Below are positions 12,951 through 25,095 of a DNA stretch of 64,000 bases, piece by piece. Source of the DNA: Serripes groenlandicus (taxonomy: Eukaryota > Mollusca > Bivalvia > Cardiida > Cardiidae); NCBI GenBank assembly GCA_031761405.1, contig JASEVX010000361.1, forward strand, positions 101,295 through 165,294, written 5' to 3'. Under the pieces are notes generated by a model, which saw only the letters and a list, made by a program, of their open reading frames with translations, did no database searches and was not told the origin of the DNA. A program made the position numbers and the translations under genes. Within the stretch, counting starts at the first letter, position 1. The number at the start of each line of letters is the position of its first letter.

Positions 12951-14930
12951 CAAGCAGTATCTCGGGTTAGGCCTTGCGATTTTCAATAATAGTGCACTCA
13001 TGTGCGGGTAAATTTGAGAAAGGCTGCATCTTTTGACAGTAAAATAATGTTAGTTTGCCAGAATGTTGTCTTGGTTTTAAGTTACGTTCTAAAATTAGTC
13101 ATAATGTGTTCATCACTAGGTCGCTAGGCCATATTAAGATAAAATATTTTGTACACTTTAGTAATGACTAAATCATCAAAGAAAGGAGAGAAAACAGTAT
13201 CCATTAGTTTGGTGTTTGTTTCAATGATGTCCGATATTGAACAGGTCTGTTTAATTTAGTTCCTTCACATTGAGGGTTTTCTTCCTAGAAAAGTTAAACT
13301 GCTTTGAAATTGTTTAGAGCAAAAACAAACACAAAAATGTTCATAAAGCACAATTTCTCTATTTGCCAAACTGTTCAGTTGAGACAAATATAGGCATATA
13401 TGATAATGCTCGATCTCCAACTAAATTAGGCTACACTTTCAGCATTGATTGCTAATTGACTCTAGAAAGTACAGAGAGGGGTGCACTCGAACGTGTATAA
13501 ATTGTGTACACACTGGCATTGTGTCATTTAAACCTTTGGAAACAAGTCTTATCATCTAGACGCTTTCGTATATTGCAACAACAACAAATTAATGCGTTTA
13601 TAATGTTGAGATTTAAGAACAATCGATTATCAGTCTCGCGAGCTATTTATAGAACCTTTTGGAAAAACCTTAGTATCAATCCGGTACCAAAGTAGAACTG
13701 ACATGATTATTATTAATCGTGTCTCTGTATCACTGATGGAACTATATACTTGGCGGTTTAACGGATGTAGGTTAATTGGTTTGCAGTAAGGACTAAAAAG
13801 TCAACGGGCTGTTCAAAACTGACTATGTAAATTGTTTCGTTGTTGTTGTTTCTGTTAGCATTGTGGCGATTGTCAAACCAATCGCCACAAAACAACATGC
13901 AAATTGGAATCCGTAACGTTAAATGATTTATATGGCTCTGCCAGGCCCCATCTTGTATATTCTTGCACAGTCCGAACCGTAGCAAACAAAAAAGAACGGA
14001 TAGCAACTGAACATTTTCAAAGACGGGCAACCAAATAATTACTGTCTTTATAGCAACTTAATCATAATGAACGATTTAAAAGCTAGAACTGCCTAAACTA
14101 CAATACAGAAGAATAAGAACAGACATGGTCTAGATAATTAACAACATTGATAAATAAAGTACAGAGGTAACAAACAAGAGTTCATAACTTAAAACATTAT
14201 AAAAAGTACTAACGTCCGAATATCAGGCAATTCCACTTATCACAACAAGTAGTTTTAATATGGAACAATCTCAAACAGAGAATGTTATCACTGCTTGCAG
14301 TGTAAATAGTTTACATGTGTAAGAACAACATTTTTTTTTAAGAAATGTCGGAAATTGCTGAGTGTAAATACAGTACACCTGTTTGGGCGCTGTTTAATTA
14401 TAAGCTTAATACGTTTATTGAAATCGATTAGAGTCGTCGAAAAGCGTTTACATTGAAATCGATTAGAGTCGTCAGAAAGCGTTTATATCCGGTAAATATC
14501 GATGCGTTCACGATTTACACTGTCAGCATAATGAAAACCTGCATTGAATTCCTCATTAGCACGTCACTTCCGGTATATTTTACGGAAATGATCTATCTTT
14601 TTTTCGTTTATCACGACCTAGCTTATTTTGAGCCGGGATTTTAGATGCTTATTAAAGTTACTTTTTTTATATTTTTCACATTAGGTTTATATGACCTTTC
14701 CCTACATATTTATCGCGTATTTGAATGTCTCTTGGTTCCCTTTAAGCAAAATTATGATAGAGCGGAAGCAGACAATTTCAAAAAGTTAGAGACGGATCTA
14801 TGAGGTAGTTGTCTAACGTTGACTTCTACACCAAGGTAAACCAAGATAAATGATAAATAGTAATTTGGGTTGTGTGGTCCGCGTTGGTGAGTAGTCTCTT
14901 TATTTTGAACAGATCAATCATTTTATATGC
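12950..14930. other. Non-coding sequence with small inverted and tandem repeats
   Basis: No gene is recognised. Notable items: a perfect 12-bp inverted repeat at 13,861-13,890, and a duplicated unit of about 40 bp, 'ATTGAAATCGATTAGAGTCG', near 14,417 and 14,453. Short frames at 13,504-13,695, 13,758-14,030 and 14,453-14,644 have no motif I recognise. Confidence 0.5.
13861..13890. repeat. Perfect 12-bp hairpin, 6-nt loop
   Basis: TTGTGGCGATTG and its exact complement CAATCGCCACAA are separated by TCAAAC. It is isolated, with no T-run after it and no adjacent repeat family. It could be the tip of an old foldback sequence. Confidence 0.85.
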
Positions 14931-15359
14931 TTGAATATACCAACGTTCAGATATTTTTCTGGAAGTACAGTAACAGGGCTTCGGAGAATGCAGCTTCTAA
15001 TACACGGGCATGTCGATCTAGATTCAAGAAAGATTTTAGTTGAAATGGTTGAACAATGGCATGTGTCACAATATATACGTCGCTTCTCCTTAGAACTACA
15101 TTGCTGCTTTAATATGTGTGGTTCGAGCTTTACCATTACATGTTCAAAACGTGTCAACAGGGTCACAATGCCTAGTATAAGAAGCACAATATATTTCATT
15201 CCAGGGGCACAAATATTTGTTTGAACTTATGCTAATGTTCAAACTCTTTTCCAGATAAAACAGGATTTTTAACGCATCTGCAGCAGAAGATTCTTAAAAA
15301 CATTGTTACAAAGGAAGAATTGCTCATTATCAGCATTTTCTCCTTGTACAAAACTATTG

Positions 15360-15840
15360 TTGTCTAGCCCGCTTGCGTCGAGCTCGACATAGCTGTCACA
15401 ATGGCGGTTCGGTGTATGTACGTGCGTGCGTCCGACCGTCTGTCCGAACCTTGTTCAGCTCGCATCTTAACCATGCATCATAGGATTTCCAAGAAACTGT
15501 GCACAAACGTTCACCATGATGAGACGGCGTGTCGCGCATAAGACCCATGTCTGTATCCCATATGTCAAAGTCACACTTGGAGGACAAAGGTCAACATGAG
15601 TACCGTTGATAGGACTGTACCTTGTTCGACCGTCATCTCAACCATGCATGATTTGATTCCCAAGTTACTGGGCACACATGTTCTCCATGATGTGGTGGCG
15701 TGTCGCACACAAGACCCATGTCTGTACCTTAAATGACAAGGTCACACTGAGGTCAAAGGTCAAAATAAGAAACCATGCATCATAGGATTCCCAAGTCACT
15801 GGGCACACATGTTCACCATGATGACGTTAGGATTGCAACA
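15360..15840. repeat. Dispersed mollusc repeat with internal tandem blocks
   Basis: The start is GC-richer (CTTGCGTCGAGCTCGAC... GTCCGACCGTCTGTCCG). The block 'AACCATGCATCATAGGATT' and 'CCAAGT(C/T)ACTGGGCACACATGTTC' then occurs about three times with GTGTCGC(A/G)CA(C/T)AAGACCCATGTCTGTA between. Spacing is about 150-180 bp. I know similar GGTCAAAGGTCA-containing repeats from bivalves but cannot name it. Confidence 0.65.
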
Positions 15841-18089
15841 TTGAAAACAAATTTTGCCAAAAAAGGAGACTGTTCTCTTTTAACCCTTTCCCACTTGTAG
15901 ACGTGATTTGACGCATAAATAACTAGGCCCTACATTAACTGCTATCAGCTCACCTCTTTGTCAGTCTGTGTTGCAATTGCATGGAAGAGCACTATGTCTG
16001 TGACAAAACCTTTGGAGCGGGCTCGACATGTTGCCTGTAGGCATTTAGTTTAATATTTTCAATTGACATACTGTACTTTTCTTTGTAGTTACTTTCAATC
16101 TGTTATGGCTTTGTAGTTTTGTTCACACCTAAGAATGTTTTTTACACAAAGGTGTTTATACACACAGACATAAATGTGTATTTCCGAAGAATAAAATCTT
16201 CTTACTTTTTCATATTCTATTTTCCAAAAATGTTCACATCACAAGAAATAATAAACAAGTGTAAAATGTATGTAGCAAATGAGCACTGCCAAGTTCAACG
16301 ATTTTCCACATGTATACAACAAGTCTGCAGCAGTTTAATCATTGAATAATTTTGAAACATTGTAGCAAAAGGAAAAAGTACTGATTTTGAGCAATTTCGT
16401 CTTTGCCACAATGTCTTCAAATGTCATCTGCAGCAGAGGCGTTTGTGATTGCAATTACTACCTGGATACCATATGTTAGCTGTTCGATTGTTGATAAACA
16501 AATGTTTTGTTTAGGTTATCATTGATTTAAAAAGCTTTAATTTTTGACTTCATTTGTATACCGCTTAGCAACAAGGTATGTTTACCGGGTTTTGTAGTTA
16601 AAACAAAAAGGATTAATCTGATACATTTGTTATGCTAACATCAACTAGTACTAAATGTCAAGTTATAATTATTCGAACAAAAGAGTCATGATGGCCTTGA
16701 ACAACTCACCTGGGTATTGAAATAGTGACCTAGTCTTTTTATTCGGATTAATATTCTGATAAACTTTCATTAATATTGTATAATGTGGCATCTAGAGTGT
16801 TCACAACGTCAAGGTTTTACAAATTTTCAAATTTACAAAAGCCTTGTGACCCAGTTTCAAACTTGACCAACTTTGATAGAGAAGTACGTTCTGATGAACT
16901 CTCATTAAGATTTGGATACATTGTCTCTAGAGGGAGTGTCGCAAGGTAATTGTTGACAATGTACAACACACAGACAATGGAAAAAGGGTGATCACAGAAG
17001 CTCACCTTTAGCCCTTTATAAATAAAAAAGGCATATCATTATTACCGGTACCTTACCACAAATATTTGATAATGATCAGGGACCGTGTATTACATATAGT
17101 CCCTGTAATGATGGAGCTTTTTTGACCAACAATATTAATGATCAACTGTAAAAACCTTTGAAACACAGTGTTGCTTTTGGTCCATATGTATTCAGTCACA
17201 ACAAACTTAAGCCTTTACTATGCACTTTTTAAAAAAATGCATTTCTTTTCCACACTCAAATGCACGTGACACATATTTAGCACACGTTTTAAAACATTTT
17301 ATGGCAATCAGGGACATAAGTCATATGAGAAATAGTGTTAGCATACATAACTTAGGCAAGTAGAGATTTAAACACGGGATAATCCCGGTTGCAAATCTGC
17401 CCACTTTTCATTTGGCCTTAGCTGATTCATCTAATGGGTACAGGGTTTAATATAATATGCTTGATTAATTTAAAATGATCTCAATGGTTAGAGATGAAGT
17501 TGAGATAAATGTAAATAAGAACAAATCAGCATTGTCAATCAGAGGCTGTTTTTGTAACAGAAAAGAGCAAAGCAAATATTTCATTAATGAAAGATCGCAT
17601 AATTTGCCAAATTTCTTCAACTTTCTTGTGTCACATATTATTGCTTCAAACAGGAAATTCTTGAATAATATTTTCTACTCATTCCACCGGCATAACGATT
17701 TGTAAAGAAAACTCTAGATGTATGCTGTTCTAGAACAAAACAATCCTTTTTTGATAAGTGTAGACAACAAACAATGAGCACTTACACCTTGTGATTTGAA
17801 GGAATATAGTTGAACCCATTGTGGCAAAAGGAGAAATTCCTCATTATGAATTTGTTTTTCTTTAGACATAATGTTTTCAAAAGTCGTCAGCTGCAAATGC
17901 ATCAAAGTATGTGTCTGCATTTGGGATTAAAGGATTAAAATATCCAAAGAAGAATAAGGCAAACATTTCGGAAGCAGATGAGTTTTTTGAAATCGTGTAG
18001 AAAATATGAGAAATTGTTCATGAGAAATTACTTGTAATGAGTAATACATCTATGTTTCACGTTTCATGCATCGAACAACATTTTTTCCA

Positions 18090-18275
18090 GTAACCATTTC
18101 CCACTTGTAGACACATTATGAAGCATTTGAAGCAGACGACTTTTGAAAACATCGGGATAAAAGGAGAAATTGCTCAAAACGAGCAATTAAACCTTTTGCC
18201 ACAAAGCATAATATTTTCTAGATGTTTTCAAAGTCATCTGCTGCAGATTTTCTGTATGTGGGAAAAGGTTAAACA
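18090..18275. mobile_element. Hairpin (MITE-like) element, clear copy
   Basis: Left arm: CATTTCCCACTTGTAGACAC, then GCAGACGACTTTTGAAAACAT and AAAAGGAGAAATTGCTC. A few central bases follow, then the inverted arm: GAGCAATT..., TTTTGCCACAA, GATGTTTTCAAAGTCATCTGC and TGTATGTGGGAAAAGGTT. The whole unit can fold into one long imperfect stem. It is non-coding, the same design recurs many times in the window, and it is read here as a non-autonomous DNA transposon. Confidence 0.8.
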
Positions 18276-18449
18276 GAAAAATCTTGAATAATATTCTTCA
18301 ATCAGATGTAAAGAATAATTCAGATTTAAGCTGTTCTGTACGTAAACAAACCTTTTTTGACAGAAAACGATAAATGTGCACATCCATACTATACCATGTG
18401 ACCTAAGGGAATACTGTGGAGCTTCTTTAAACCTTTCCCATATTTACAC

Positions 18450-20015
18450 GCTTACTGACGCTTCTGCAGCATATGACTTTTGAAAACGAGCAAATTCTCC
18501 TTTGGCCACCACGTTTTCAACTATTTTCAATTATTTTACCTCCATTTTCAGAGATTTTCAATATTTGTTTCTATATGTTTTCAAAGTCGTCTGCTGCATA
18601 TATGTAAAGGATTACAACTATATTGCGATATACGCAACAAGTGCAGATCAAGGTCAGATTATACAGACACACACTCAGAGATGTTTAAAGCTTTGGTATG
18701 TTTCCCTCTTTCCGATGCCGCCGCATCCCGATGAACACATTTCTGAGAAACTATCTTTTGAAATTGGTATGTTGTGAACGGACAGACTGCCGGATAATGA
18801 GTGCTCTTAATTACTCACATCCAACTTCGTGCTCAGGAAATGTTAAAACATTTCTTTGACATTTAAGGACGAAATGTGTGTGTGTGGGGGGGTGTGGGTG
18901 TGTGTGTGTGGGTGTGTGTCAGTAATACTGATATACAGGATATTTGAATACAATTAGGATGGCAGAAACATGCGCTCTGCACATCATCTCAATGTGGTGA
19001 TCCTATGCGGCAAGTTATTTCAAAATCCTTCAAGCAGTACAAGAGATATGGAGTTGACATGAAATAAAGTCATATGACCTTTGACCCCTAGTATGACAAT
19101 GAACTTCAACTGAGCAGGCAGAAACATGTAATCTGATTATTGTCTCAATATTGTGAATATTTGTTGTGGGGAGTTGTCTTTAAAGATTTGAAATGTACAA
19201 GAAATATGATCACGACCTTTAACGAACAATATATGGGGAATATTTGTAGTAAAATCCTACAAGGGGTTCAAGAGATATGCAGGGGACACGAACTAGACAT
19301 ACAACCATTGACCCCTAATAGTGATATTGACCTTTAACGAAGCTGATTGTAACACGCGCTCAGCGTATCGTCTAATGTGTGGTCAGTAATATATTACAAG
19401 AGAGTCCTGATTGGCAGGTGTGATTGCATCAACATCGAGAGCAATTATAGAAACACCTTTAGAGTTTGCCAAACTATTTTCTTTTTATAACCATTTCAAA
19501 GCTATTTTATAAAATAGACATGTCCAGCTTTGCATTTGGAAGAGTCCATAGCATATTCTTTACATATGAAGAAAGACAATTATTAAGTTCAGCAGCCAAC
19601 AATAGAGCATGGTCAGACGTCGCTGAAATGCTTTACACAATCAGTTTCCGCATTCAAAGTAATTGTGGAGGTCTTGTTGAAGTCGGTGCGTTTTGCATGA
19701 TCTAAAATATATTTGTTTAGCCTCCAAATAATTGTCTTCACAACATCAGGTCTTGTTAGATAATAAATATAACGATTTTAGGTTATAACAACACCCTAAT
19801 GCAACTTATTTGGTTTCCTGAAATTAATTCTTTTTTAAAGTTTTTAAGGGAGTCCGCCTTTATGTGACAGGATAAATTATGCAGATAATACTGTTATCAA
19901 TGGTTATAAACTCAAATCAAACAAACAAATTCATCTCATTTTTTTAAAAAATGAAATGTTATTACATCTATACATACCATATTAAACAACACATGTATAA
20001 GACTGAAAAGGGTAA
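18450..20015. other. Non-coding; GT-rich microsatellite and a 2-copy dispersed repeat
   Basis: 18,874-18,919 is a TG/GGTG microsatellite. 18,960-19,380 holds two diverged copies (about 230 bp apart) of a unit with GCAGAAACATG, TTCAAGAGATATG and TTTGACCCCTA, reminiscent of bivalve GACCTTTGACC repeats. A 79-residue frame at 19,466-19,705 has no motif I recognise. Confidence 0.5.
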
Positions 20016-20140
20016 TTTTATTGTGACAAAAGGAGAAATTGCTCATCATGAGCAATTTCCCTTTTTGCCAAAATGTTTTTACAAATGGTATACTGTAGAT
20101 GCATCAAAATACACCTGAAAGATGAAAAGGGTTTTAAAGC
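20010..20140. mobile_element. Hairpin element copy (central part)
   Basis: TTGTGACAAAAGGAGAAATT followed by GCTCATCATGAGC and its inverted arm AATTTCCCTTTTTGCCAAAATG, then the GATGCATCAAAATAC flank. The outer CCCTTTCCCAC ends are eroded. Confidence 0.75.
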
Positions 20141-20189
20141 GTTTTCTAATTTACAGATCCGAAGACAAACTCTGCAAACGTGGGAACTC

Positions 20190-20219
20190 AGAAAAGTGTA
20201 TACGGTGAGATATAAATAG

Positions 20220-20256
<37 letters not shown>

Positions 20257-20300
20257 TACTTTATTAAAAGAGGTTAACACATTTAGAAACACTAATCTGT
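20190..20300 (-). mobile_element. 3' end of a retroposon with (TAT)n tail
   Basis: Read on the minus strand, a short body ends in GGTTAACCTCTTTTAATAAAG, followed by a (TAT)n microsatellite at 20,219-20,257. A polyadenylation-like AATAAA beside a simple-repeat tail is the usual 3' signature of a truncated LINE or SINE. Too little remains to name the family. Confidence 0.55.
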
Positions 20301-20309
20301 ATTGTGGCC

Positions 20310-20520
20310 CTCAGTATTAGTCTGTCTAAACCCTTTTCTCACATACAACAAATATAATGCAGACGACTTGGAAAACATCTGGGGACAAATATTTAAAATC
20401 TCAAAATTAAAGTATAATGTGTTTGTTCGTTATGATAAATTTTCCTTTGTCAATAATTTCAAAGTCGTCTGCTGCAGATGGATCAAATGTGTTTGCATGT
20501 AGGAAAGAATTACAGTGCGA
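20310..20520. mobile_element. Hairpin element copy
   Basis: Left arm 'AAACCCTTTTCTCACATACAAC...GCAGACGACTTGGAAAACAT', a diverged centre, and right arm 'ATTTCAAAGTCGTCTGCTGCAGAT...TGCATGTAGGAAAGAATT'. Terminal symmetry is plain although the core differs from the 18.1-kb copy. Confidence 0.7.
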
Positions 20521-20580
20521 CCCAACAGAGCACCTTTGCAATTTCTTCTTTTATAACAATGGTTTCAACTCTATTTAATA

Positions 20581-20876
20581 GTTAACCGAGCCCCGGTAGC
20601 TCAGTCGGTAGCGACGCGGGCTGTCAATCCAGGGGTTGTGAGTTCTAATCCCAGCTCGGTCAATATTCTTTTCGACGTTTAACAAAAGTCATTGTGACAT
20701 TCGTCTTCCACCAATGGGCTAACAGTCTATGCGGAAAAGCAGCCAGTTGCTTTGAAAGATTGTTGTGTTGGATACTGGTGTGAGAAAGCCGGGAATTACA
20801 TAAAAACGTGAACTGGCCGCCGTGATATGACTGAAATGTTTTGAAAACGGCGTTAGACACCAATCAATCAATCATT
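20581..20876 (+). mobile_element. Full-length tRNA-derived SINE with target site duplication
   Basis: The head resembles a tRNA: TAGCTCAGTCGGTAG (A-box-like) at 20,597-20,611 and GTTCTAATCCC (B-box-like) at 20,642. These would be internal RNA polymerase III promoter elements. The body has CTTCCACCAATGGGCTAA, AGCCAGTTGCTT, ACTGGTGTGAGAAAGCC and GAACTGGCCGCCGTGATATG; the tail is CAATCAATCAATCA. The 10-bp CTATTTAATA flanks it at 20,571-20,580 and 20,877-20,886. The body resembles the MetaSINE/V-type bivalve SINEs I remember, but family assignment needs a library search. It is not a functional tRNA gene. Confidence 0.9.
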
Positions 20877-20886
20877 CTATTTAATA

Positions 20887-23800
20887 ATAAACTTTCATTA
20901 TAATAAAAGTTTTTGCTTAGATGTTTTCAAATGTATTTGCTGCAGAGTTTTTGTATGAGAGAAAGTGTTAAGAGGTTTTTGTTCCTCAGAGAAACTATAG
21001 ACTGTTTTTAAAGGTTATGCTATTACAGAATGAATCACAAGAGAACACCGACATTTAGCTCATTTGATCACAAGGCGGAAAAACTAGAAAGATTGTTTAA
21101 CCTTACCATTTTTTCAAAAATATTGAGTTTAACTCAACATTAAAGTTTCGGATGTTTTACTTTGTTTTCAAAAGTACAAGTGCTAGAGGTTAAAAACTGA
21201 ACTAAGTAAATATATATCACCCGTGTTCATTGTATATTGTAGACGATGATTCCTATTTGTGGGTTTAAATACACACATTTTGAGAATTTGACATTTTTTT
21301 CATGTTAGATTGACTTCAATTTTTGCACACTATTTTGTCTTTGTCTTTAAACACTTGAATTGGTAGTCAAAGTAGGGGACGGGGACCATATAATTGTGCG
21401 TAATTCTTGTTAGTACTCTATGTCAAAATGTTGATATTTTGGATATATTTCATGTTTTAATTTGTAAAACGGCAAACATAGTCTTTATCATTTGAACAAT
21501 ATCAAACGCATGTGAAGGTCCGTTAATAAACTAAAACTGTTACTTAACTTAACTTAACCCATTCCCACATGTTGACACTTTCTGACGCCTCGGCAAAAGG
21601 TGACTTTTGAAAACATTGTGACTAACGGAGAAATTGATCAAAACGAGCAAATAATGTGTTTGGAAACTTTGCAAATTTATTTGCTCAGGAAATACTTGTC
21701 TGATTTGAAATACTTTTGACATATATATTTCTTTGGTGAAATCTTTCCTTAAGTTATATTGATTTAGCAAAAATCGAAGGCAACGGAGGTCAGGCATAGA
21801 TGTTTACCTTTTCACCGTTATGCCGTTGCAGAGATTCATGCCCATCTAGGGTCTCTTGTCTGTTACTAACCAATTTCGATATTTGGTATACAGAGATTTG
21901 AATATAACAATAAATTAAATAATAATAAATATTTTTATAAGCCATTTCTTTCTGACTAGCTAACATAAATAAGCATTTTTTTCTCTGTCCGCCAAGAATG
22001 CTCTTTTTATTATTGACTAAGTGGGTCAGTTTCTGACCCACAAGAGTTCTTTGACATTTATTAATTTCTTTATTGTCCTTTTCACACAGCCATATTTGTA
22101 ATTCACTTCTCCCTTCTTCGAAACACACCCCACCCCCCTTGGCCAATACGATCTACTGCAAAACATAAATAAGCACAAAGCGCTCATGATGAAATTTTAA
22201 GATTGGTTGGAAATACGTGGGACTTTGTCTGTTATCTGGCACCACTTTCTTTATTCGGCATCTCCTCCTAAACCAATGGGCCTATTTAAATCAAACACGA
22301 ATGTTAAATAGGCCATAGGAGATGCCCTTTCAGAATTGCGAAAGTAATTGAATCCATGCTAAATTCTGGTGTCCATGCCAACAGAACGGAAAGACTATAA
22401 AAAGGGAAATTCTAAAAGACCTGGCCTGATTTGAAAATAATTTGACGCATACTTTCAATATCTTTCTCCGAAAGTACTGGCCCAATACGAAACATTAATG
22501 TAAATGTTTCTCAGGTGACGTTCTATGAAGATTTCGCATATTATTTTGATGTGTTGGAAAACAGGGCTGTCAGGAGTCAGAGCATCTTTTCCTGATATAT
22601 ATTTTTCAAATTATCAAATCGAATTGAAAATAATTATACACAGATATTCCTTAGGTGATATTCTACCTACATTGTTCTAATATTTCCAGTTTGTTGAAAC
22701 ATTGCCACCTTGAGATCGGGCATGTTTTCCTGATATGTACATGTGTGTCGTGTCGTTAAAAAACATTTGTCGAACAATTTAACTTTTAGAGCTTCATTAT
22801 CTGTGAATGTAGGTAACAAGGATATAAGTGCACATAATTGGTAAAGATGAATGAACAAAATAAAATATATCATCTGGATAAGTCAAGTAAATCAAATAAG
22901 AGGAGGATTGAATGGGAGGTGGTGGTGGTTGACAGCTTCGATTTAGCGTGTAAGTTTTCCACAAATATAAACGAAGATGGTGATTTAAGCACGTGACCCG
23001 ATACTATGATATAATTGGATAATTTTAAATCTGATGGACCTCCCAGATGATATAGTTTTGAGTACGGCTCCCTTAGCTTAGCTGAGATCCTAAACGAGTC
23101 CATAAAATATTTTATGTAAGCATAAAATAACCTTTATGTCTAGTTCAGGAAAATATGAAGTTTCAAGGATATAATGGACCGAAGGGCAGGAGGACTAGTA
23201 TGTCATGAATAAAACACAAGATTGAGATAGACTAAAAAAGGGCATTTAATAATGCCAGAAATATTTACATGAAAACATATGAGTATATAAAATAAGCTTA
23301 AGCTTATATCATGACATATCTGGGGGACATAACCGACATACGCGAAGCCCGCCCAGAGACAGCCTGCCCGATGGGAGATTGTGCCTAACAAATAAGTAAA
23401 CGGGAATTGACATACCATCTACAAAGCATTACAGCAATAAATACATGTAAAAGTTAGATGCTAGGCTGAGTTGATCACCCTCAGTTGTTGAGGTAGATAG
23501 GCCAGATATGTTCTAAGACTCTGAGTATTGGCCCAGCTTTCAGCATTTTGACAGCGGACGCTAGGCTGATCAGGCGATCCCAAGGCCTAAAATTGAATTA
23601 ATAATTTTATGAACGAAAGGACCTGAAGGTCTTGTCTTTTGGAATATAATGAATGAAGAAGAAATGTATAGCTTCAAGTACGTTAAGTATCGTTTCCCTT
23701 CCTGAAATAACGTACATTGAGACGAAATATTATGAGAAAAACCTGCATATATAATACATGTATTTACATCGCGTAATAAGTCATACACAGAATATAAAGC

Positions 23801-24196
23801 ATGGTATTAATGAACCATGATTGGAATGGACATACGATAAAAGAAAACATTGAAGAAATCGAGTCTGCCTAAAAAGGCTCTTTATGACCACTTTGTACAT
23901 GATAAATCTAGTCTAGTTAGAGTCTGCCTAAAAAGTCCCGAGACTCAACTTGAACACTATAGGAGAAATCAAGAAACAAATAAGTTATATAGTCTGCCTA
24001 TAACAGTACTGAACCCTCAATTGATCTCGTTCCAAGCTCAACTAGCCAGTATAGTAAAACCTGTGGTACTCCCGTGATAGTATCTCTATATCCGAGCAAT
24101 GAATACCATTTTTCCCAGACATAAGGTGAATTCTCTTCAGCCTAAAACCAGTTTGAAGCTTTACACCTCCTTGGCATGGATTGGTATTGCTGATGG
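20887..24196. other. Non-coding region downstream of the YR retrotransposon
   Basis: No gene is recognised. 21,555-21,670 is a half hairpin element (CCCATTCCCACATGTTGACAC...GAGAAATTGATCAAAACGAGC). 22,250-22,700 is a diverged dispersed repeat. 23,860-24,010 holds three irregular copies of AGTCTGCCTA(A/T)AA, and 23,459/23,560 share GCTAGGCTGA. These last two sets lie just 3' of the recombinase remnant and may belong to the retrotransposon's terminal region, but I could not establish its ends. Confidence 0.5.
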
Positions 24197-25075
24197 CTAA
24201 TCATATTTTAGATATGCCGAAGATTCAGTGGCCCAACTTTATGTATTGTTCTGGAAGGCATTTTTTAAAGATTGTGCGTAGTTGCCCCGTCTATGCGGAA
24301 ATAGTGCCCTGTATAAAGGCTTTGGTCTAGTTTGGCTGCGGTAACCGTTGACCGAAGGACGGTACTGAAGCGGGATGCAGTATAAGCTTTACCAATAGAT
24401 GTACTGGAATAAAGCACCATGTATGTGAGGTACATTATGATGTACCGTAACAAAGCGTGAACTGGGCATAGGTATTTACACGATTGACGTTGCAAGGGAA
24501 CCTGTATACTCTTTGGACCTGTGAATGTTTGTAATGTAGAAGAGTTTATGAGAATCTCCTTGACTTATCCTTTTACCAGGTTCGGAATGTCATGGTTTGG
24601 TACGAGACTCAATATTATTTGGGGCTTGGGGGAATAGGAATATCTCCGACTCTATATGAAGCCTAAGAAGGCTGTTATAAAACATAGCTCTGAAGAGGAT
24701 TAAGTTATACCCATCGGGAGTTTATGATGGAGATATTGTTAGAATTGTCGTCCTATAATTCTAAAGTGAAAGGGCGTCGTTTATCTGGGATTTTTTATAC
24801 CGTCTAGTGCTTTGTAGCAGTTTATGTACAACAAAGTGTTTTGTGGGATTTGGTAGTCCCTGAATCTTATGGACATAAGCAAATGCTGATATGAAAGTAG
24901 AAATAGTTGAGGATTTCAAACCTCTGTGGTGACATACTGTTATGAATTGAGCAACATGCTAAACTGAGGCAGGAAGTATGCTTTCCCCAGAATAGTAATT
25001 GTGGTGGAAATTGGTGTAGTGTTTTAAAGCATTTTTGTAGGTGGCCGATGTGGACCTAGCAAGAGATGAATTTAG
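24197..25075 (-). pseudogene. Tyrosine recombinase of the DIRS-order element, heavily broken
   Basis: The recombinase is visible only by following frames across lesions. From 25,072 down: SLARSTSATYKNALKHY, a core-binding (SAM-like) start; an in-frame stop near 24,960; then STISTFISAFAYVHKIQG and TKHFVVHKLLQSTRRYKK in the same frame. After a frameshift come LFRAMFYNSLLRLHIESE (near 24,640-24,695, carrying the first catalytic Arg position), CPVHALLRY, and YTGHYFRIDGATT (near 24,300, the H-x-x-R box). After a further frameshift, ESSAYLKYD and a stop at 24,197 supply the nucleophile tyrosine position. In the family this enzyme integrates circular cDNA without a target duplication. It cannot be made as one protein here. 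Confidence 0.8.
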
Positions 25076-25095
25076 GAGGTCCAAAACTGCCTCGT

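Larger units (their letters stand above)
14930..18450 (+). repeat. Direct segmental duplication, copy 2 (partner at about 0.54-3.1 kb)
   Basis: It is collinear with copy 1 but longer. About 1.3 kb (15,100-16,400) is extra, including the dispersed repeat at 15,360-15,840. A shorter extra piece near 17,020-17,160 holds AGGGAC and GTCCCT as a small inverted pair. Hairpin-family copies lie at its downstream end (17,820-17,940 and 18,090-18,275). No coding motif. Confidence 0.75.

Noticed and set aside
20581..20660. A tRNA gene
   Set aside because: The tRNA-like part has A- and B-box-like words but runs into a SINE body with target duplications; no folded mature tRNA is evident.
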